A stretch of DNA of 20,000 nucleotides from Neocallimastix lanati (nom. inval.) (Eukaryota > Neocallimastigomycota > Neocallimastigomycetes > Neocallimastigales > Neocallimastigaceae), in the NCBI GenBank assembly GCA_016946835.1, contig JACVTC010000001.1, positions 1,140,001 through 1,160,000 of the forward strand, given 5' to 3'. Below the pieces are notes generated by a model, which searched no databases, was not told where the DNA came from, and was given only the letters and a program-made list of their open reading frames with translations. Positions 10,101-20,000 of this stretch are shown one piece after another. The position numbers and the translations under genes were made by a program. The stretch's first letter is position 1. Every line of letters starts with the position of its first letter.

Positions 10101-11297
10101 TTAGAATAGTAAGTGAGCAACCATACATAAAAGAGTACTAACAGAGAAAGCTTTTATCATAGTTGAACCATTAGCTTCTGTGTTTAAGTCAAAGCTTTGG
10201 GTAGTACTTGGAGAAGCACCTGGGTTAGTACCAGTTGGAGTTTCTGTAGCAACGACTGGAGTGTAGTATTGTTGGTATTGTTGGAAGAAGTTTTCGTATG
10301 TGGCCTTACTTGGGTGGTTTGGACAGTGACCAAAACATTGTGAAAGGTTATAGTAAGCTAAGGCAAGACAACGATTGTATTCATCAGAAAGAGTGGCCTT
10401 ACTGGCACAAGTAGTTTCGGTTGGTTGGTATCCCCCGTATTGATTAATACATTCTACATATATATAGTAATAAAGATTTAATACTTTATTATTTCTATTT
10501 TTATTTTAATTTGATTATTCAACTTTTATTTATTTATTTATTTATCCTATTTCTTTTTTGGAACATGTAAAATTATTAATTTCCTTTTTTTTTTTTTTCA
10601 TATTAACAATATAATTATTTATATTATTGATTGATCTATATTAACTATTAATATTCATTTAATTTACTATTTTTATTTTTATTTTATTTTTTTCTCAATA
10701 TATATATATTTATTGCTTTATTATATATTTATATATGTATTTTTTGTTAATACTACTTATATTTACTTTTGTTTATTTTAACTACTAATATTTTTCTATT
10801 TAAAGATTTTAAATTAATAAACAAAAATATTTATTTTTCATTATATTAATATACTTTTTTTTATCATATTCTATTTATTTTTGTATTTATTTTATTTTAC
10901 TTTATTTTTTTTTTTTTTTTTTTTAACTTCTGTTTATTTTATTTAGTTTTGCAAACTTTATTTCTTCCTATTTCTTTATATACTGTTGTTATATTTAGAT
11001 TGATTAATTAATTTTTAATATTTTAATCTTTATTTTTATTATCATTTACAATATTTAATATAAAATATTGTTTTAACTACTGTTAATACTTTTGATTTTC
11101 AATAAAATATATTTTAATTCTAATAATATTTCTCAATATTTGAAATAAAGTTAAAATAAAACTTCTTATAATTAATATTATTTCTTACGTTCAAAAGTAA
11201 CACCAGTAGATGGACATGCTTTCTTGGTTTCTTCTTGAAGGGCGAAAACAGCGAGAACCATAGTCATGAAAACTGCGTAAATGTTGTAGAATTTCAT
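10101..11297 (-). CDS. Small cysteine-rich secreted protein with GPI-anchor signal (two exons, 153 aa)
   Basis: Exon 1 is 11297-11189 and exon 2 is 10453-10101. The GT-AG intron splits a Gln codon, and the joined length is exactly 154 codons including TAA. The product starts MKFYNIYAVF and continues MTMVLAVFA, a classic signal peptide likely cleaved near residue 19. Six cysteines follow at 28, 38, 52, 65, 76 and 80 (C-x9-C-x13-C-x12-C-x10-C-x3-C), then a Gln/Tyr-rich segment (94-100) and a Thr/Pro/Ser linker (101-123). Asn131-Gly-Ser then precedes a hydrophobic end (about 138-153), the usual GPI attachment layout. This indicates a disulphide-bonded domain tethered to the membrane or wall by an O-glycosylatable stalk. 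The family was not recognised and no function is claimed. The exons use many C-ending codons (TAC, AAC, TTC, ACC) plus CCA and GGT, unlike the AT-ending codons of the two neighbouring genes. That suggests strong expression. AAA directly precedes the ATG. Confidence 0.85.
10454..11188 (-). other. 735-base intron of the secreted-protein gene
   Basis: On the minus strand it opens GTAAGA and closes ATGTAG. It is nearly pure A/T and I see no further exon in it. It is the longest intron identified in the window; complete introns of the other two genes run from 91 to 350 bases. Confidence 0.8.
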
Positions 11298-11374
11298 TTT
11301 TGATTTAGTTTATTAGTAATAAAAAATATATTTTTTTTCTGTTTTATTAAAAATAATAATATTTATTTCTTTCC

Positions 11375-11383
11375 TTTTTTTAT
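11375..11383 (-). promoter_or_regulatory. Possible TATA box of the secreted-protein gene
   Basis: TATAAAAAA lies about 80 bases upstream of the ATG on the minus strand and is followed by GGAAAGAAA. Position and sequence suit a fungal TATA element, but similar words are common by chance in this composition. Confidence 0.25.
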
Positions 11384-11797
11384 AAATTACAAAAAAAAAA
11401 AAAAAAATTTTTTTTTTATATATTTCAAAAAAAAAAAAAAGTATAATTAAATAAAGTTTATAATATATAAAATTTTTTAAAATTTGTTATGTAATATTAT
11501 ATATATTTTATAAAATAATTTCATGGTTATTATTTATATTAATAATTAATAGATAAAAATTAATTTTTGAGTAATTTTAATAGGTTTATTATTTAATAAA
11601 ACAATTAATATATAAATATGTAAACAATATTAACAATCTATTTATTAAATATAATAACAATATTATATCTATTTAGTACAGATAAATAAATAAATAATAC
11701 CTTAATTAATAATATTTTATGATTAATAATAACTATCTATTAAATAGAAACTGATAAATTTAAATATTAAATAGTGAATATTGAATATTAAAATTAA

Positions 11798-11875
<78 letters not shown>
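11798..11875 (+). repeat. AAT microsatellite, 26 units
   Basis: Twenty-six uninterrupted AAT triplets occur in spacer DNA. It is the same triplet class as the ATT arrays in the introns of both plus-strand genes. Confidence 0.9.
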
Positions 11876-12221
11876 TATAATTATAATAATAATATAAATA
11901 TCGTTTTTTTATTATATTTTAATAGTATAATTTTTCATTTTCTATAATATATGTAATACTAAGATATTCAAGAACAAAAAAAAATATATTTATTATTATA
12001 AAGAATTGATATTAACCAATAAAATTTAAATATATTAATTAATTCAATTTAACCTCATATATTAAATTATATTACAGATTAATTTATATATATTGGTTTT
12101 AATTTCCATTAAATAATTTCTTTTGATTTAATATATGTAATATATAATGTAATTTAAAATATATTTAATCATAAATGATAATTTTTATCTATAAAATATA
12201 TAATACAAAATAAATGATTTT

Positions 12222-12738
12222 AAATAATAAATAATAAATAAAAATAATAAATGAATTGATAAATAAAAAACAATAAACAATAAATAATAAACAATATACT
12301 ATTAATAATAAACAATAAATAATAAATAATAAATAATAAATAATAAATAATAAATAATAAATAATAAATAATAAATAATAAATAATAAATAATAAATAAT
12401 AAATAATAAATAATAAATAATAAATAATAAATAATAAATAATAAATAATAAATAATAAATAATAAATAATAAATAATAAATAATAAATAATAAATAATAA
12501 ATAATAAATAATAAATAATAAATAATAAATAATAAATAATAAATAATAATAAATAATAAATAATTAATAATAAATAATAAATAATTAATAATAATAATAA
12601 ATAATAAATAATAAATAATAAATAATAAATAATTAATAATAAATAATAAATAATTGAATAATAAATAATAAATAATAAATAATTAATAATAAATAATAAA
12701 TAATAAATAATATTTATAAATAATAAATAATAAATAAG
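12222..12738 (+). repeat. AATAAAT heptamer minisatellite
   Basis: The core at 12314-12549 is a perfect tandem array of the 7-base unit AATAAAT (33 full units plus 5 bases). Imperfect copies with inserted or lost bases extend to about 12222 on the left and 12738 on the right, with TAATTAATAA variants on the right. Each unit contains AATAAA, the polyadenylation consensus, so the array offers dozens of potential signals on the plus strand; this follows from composition and is not evidence of use. Related shorter blocks lie at 61-145 and, inverted, at 241-400. Confidence 0.9.
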
Positions 12739-13207
12739 TAATAATATATCTCTTAATATGAATAATATATATATATAATTTTAAGTAAAATTTTAAAACT
12801 AGATAAAATTCAATTTTACTATACTATTTTTTTTTAAAAAAAACTAAGTCTATGAAAAGAAAATATATAAATAACGCTAATATAATAATAATAATAATAA
12901 ATAATAACAATAAAACTTAAAAAATAGTTGATATTTATTGATATTTACATTAATATATTAAACATCATATCATTACTTTATTATGAAGATTTTATTATTA
13001 TGATTATTATTATTATTATTTTATTTTTATAATTATTTTTATTTTTACTATTATTATTATTAATATCAATATTATTATTATTCTTTTTTCAAAAATTATA
13101 TTATTTAAAAAAGTTGGGAAAAAGATCAAATTTTAAAGTTATTTATATTTTTTTTTCTATTATATAACAATAATTTATGTTATAAAATTTTAGGAATAAA
13201 TAATTAA

Positions 13208-13915
13208 AAAGTTTTAATAATTAAAAAAAGAGAATTTTTTATTTTAAATATATTAAAAGAAGCTTCTTTATTTTATTTTATTTTTTAAATATTTTAATAA
13301 TATTTAAAGTTTATTTTTCATGTCTATGAAAAACTTTTAATAATTTAAAATATTATTAATAATGATTTAGAAATTGATAAATATACAATTAATGAAGTTT
13401 TAAAAAATAAATCGTAAAAAAAAAAAAAAAAAAAAAAGAGGTTTTACTAAATATTATTATAATTGGTAATTTTACCAGATATATATATATATATATATAT
13501 TTTTCGATCTATTTATTTATTCAATTAAAAATAGTATATTTAAGACTTAAAAATTTATTATATATTCATTTAAATGAGTTTGTAATTAAATTTACATTTG
13601 TTCTTTTTTTTTTTTTTACCTTACAACATATCAATCATAAGTATCTAATTCAATTAAATTCTTTTATATATATAGTTGATCAATGACTAATACATAAAAT
13701 TAACTTGTTTAAAGTTTTTCATTAAGTTATTTTTGATTTAGAAAGTTTTAATATTTTAAAAAATATATTTAAAGTTGCTTTAATTACTTGTGATTTACGT
13801 TCTAAATCAATAATTATCAATATTTTTTCTTTATTTAATATTTTATTGAATATATTATTATATAAAAACTAGATCACAAATGAATTGAGGTAATCCATTA
13901 TTTATCAAAGTATAA
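13208..13915 (+). pseudogene. Possible decayed protein-coding remnant, unidentified
   Basis: Three plus-strand blocks look more protein-like than the surrounding spacer. 13208-13285 is 26 codons without a stop and contains ILNILKEASLF. 13319-13416 is in the same frame with one internal stop and contains EIDKYTINEVLKNKS. 13618-13869 is in another frame, 84 codons with only two stops and 48 uninterrupted codons from 13726, and contains FKVALITCDLRSKS. A short continuation at about 13862-13915 returns to the first frame. Poly-A runs and frame changes separate the blocks. No family was recognised. Stop-free stretches this long can arise by chance in several kilobases of sequence, so this is a weak call. 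Confidence 0.25.
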
Positions 13916-15378
13916 TTCGAAAAAAAAAAAATAAAAATAAAAATAAAAAAAAAAAAAAAAGGGATTAAAAATCAAATAATCTCATATTTACTTTTTATTT
14001 TTAAATTAATGAAAAAAAATTTCATTTGATATTATATATAAAATATAGAAATATATGGAAATGTATATATAAAAATATGTATATATAAAAATATACATTT
14101 TTATATTTTTCGAGAATCTTTAAATAAATAAATAAATAGTTAGATAATATATATATATAATAATTTAATATCATGATTTTTAATTATTAATATTAATCTA
14201 TATTTAATAAACTAATTTAATAAAAAATAAAATAAATTAAAGAGTAACATTTATTTTTTTTGTTTTATTTTTTATTAAATCAAAATCATTATTTTTATAT
14301 TATCATTTTAAATTTTAAATGCTTATTTAAAGACAAAAACAGATATTTATTTAATATTATAAAAAACTATTACTGTAAAATACGAAATAAATATATATAA
14401 GCCCTTAAATAAATCTTTATAAGGGGAAAAATAAAAAGTAATTTATATATATATAATATTATTAAACTAAACTTTTTTTTTTATCATTGTTCTTTAAAAT
14501 AATTATAGTGAAAGAAATTACATTGATTATTATTTTTACTTTATAATTATGACTTTTAATATTTTTAATATTTTTTTAAATATAAATTCTTATTGATTTC
14601 TTTAATATAAATTAATTTTTATTATTTTTCAATTTTAATTTATAATAAAATAAACAAACAGACATTTTAAACTATTTTTTATTTTTATTTTTATTTTTAT
14701 TAATTGTCTATCTCACAGAATATATTTAAAAAAAAAAAAAGTTTATCAAAATAACTCAATTTTATTTATTTTGCCAAAATTTTAATTCTTTAAATATTAA
14801 ACATAAAATTAAAATAAAATTAAATACAGTATTATTAATATTATTGCTTTTTATTTTTTTTTTTATTTTGATATTACAGAAATAAATAAGTAAATAAATA
14901 AAATTAATGATGTTATTATATTAAAAAAATGATATAATTTTTATATATATATATGTTTATTGAAAGATTGAATTTCTAGTTCATAATTTTAAAATCGGAA
15001 AAGTAAATATTTTTCTTTCGAAATTTAATACTAGTTTTTATTTCTACAGAATTAAAAAATTTAATGAAAGTATTATCATAATTAGAATAATGTAAATAAT
15101 ATTATTGAATATTAATAAATATATGAAAGAAATAAAATTAAATAAAAAAATAAAAATAAAAAAATAAAAATAAAAAAAAAAAAAATAAAATAAAATAAAA
15201 AAGAATATAGGAGTATAGATATTTTTATTCAAATCTGGATTTCAATATAATAATTTAATATTAACTGAGAAACAAATAAATAAATATCTTTTCTAAATAT
15301 GAGTTATATTATATAATATTAAAATATATTCCTATTAATACTTTAATTTATTGATATCAATAATAATTAAGTAGAGAA

Positions 15379-19979
<4,601 letters not shown>

Positions 19980-20000
19980 GTAAGTTTTATATATATATAA

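Larger units (their letters stand above)
11298..15378. other. AT-rich spacer between divergent genes
   Basis: This spacer contains the 5' flanks of both the minus-strand secreted-protein gene and the plus-strand lipin gene. It is dominated by simple repeats: AAT units near 11800, the heptamer array centred on 12430, many A and T runs, and poly-A-rich sequence near 15120-15200. A CCCTTA/TAAGGG inverted repeat lies at 14402-14425. A weakly coding-like stretch at 13208-13915 is listed separately. The minus-strand frame near 15044-15232 is a poly-Phe translation of A-rich DNA. No other gene is seen. Confidence 0.7.

Noticed and set aside
15044-15232. Minus-strand hydrophobic Phe/Ile-rich frame that could pass for a membrane peptide
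   Set aside because: Antisense translation of A-rich simple sequence just upstream of the lipin start; no recognisable protein.

Overview
The window reads as nuclear DNA of a very AT-rich eukaryote, most likely an anaerobic gut fungus (Neocallimastigomycota). Spacers are several kilobases long and almost pure A/T, full of homopolymers and A/T microsatellites. Genes are split by short GT-AG introns. Asn- and Ser-rich low-complexity insertions occur in coding sequence, and the lipin N-terminus looks fungal (close to yeast Pah1). The phylum is inferred from composition and codon habit, not from a diagnostic marker gene.

Three genes can be supported. (1) 4438-7067, plus strand: a complete two-exon WD40 protein resembling DCAF12, a substrate receptor of CUL4-DDB1 ubiquitin ligases, enlarged by low-complexity insertions. 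(2) 10101-11297, minus strand: a complete two-exon gene of 153 codons for a small cysteine-rich secreted protein with a signal peptide and a GPI-type tail. It is not visible as one open frame because a 735-base intron follows its first 36 codons. Its exons are much richer in G+C than anything else here. (3) 15379 to beyond the right edge, plus strand: a lipin/Pah1 phosphatidate phosphatase with 13 exons in the window (827 codons), cut off inside the catalytic domain.

Layout: 1-4437 spacer with A/T repeats; 4438-7067 DCAF12-like gene; 7068-10100 spacer holding an island of clearly higher G+C at about 8218-8400; 10101-11297 secreted-protein gene; 11298-15378 spacer with an AAT microsatellite, a large AATAAAT heptamer array and a weakly coding-like stretch at 13208-13915; 15379-end lipin gene.

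The three genes do not form a pathway. They are independent eukaryotic genes for protein turnover, the cell surface and lipid synthesis. No rRNA, tRNA, CRISPR array, intact transposon or virus was recognised. I did not find a convincing new multi-gene system. The most interesting items are the cysteine-rich surface protein, the composition island, the in-frame microexon of the lipin gene, and microsatellite-bearing introns whose retention would change the proteins.
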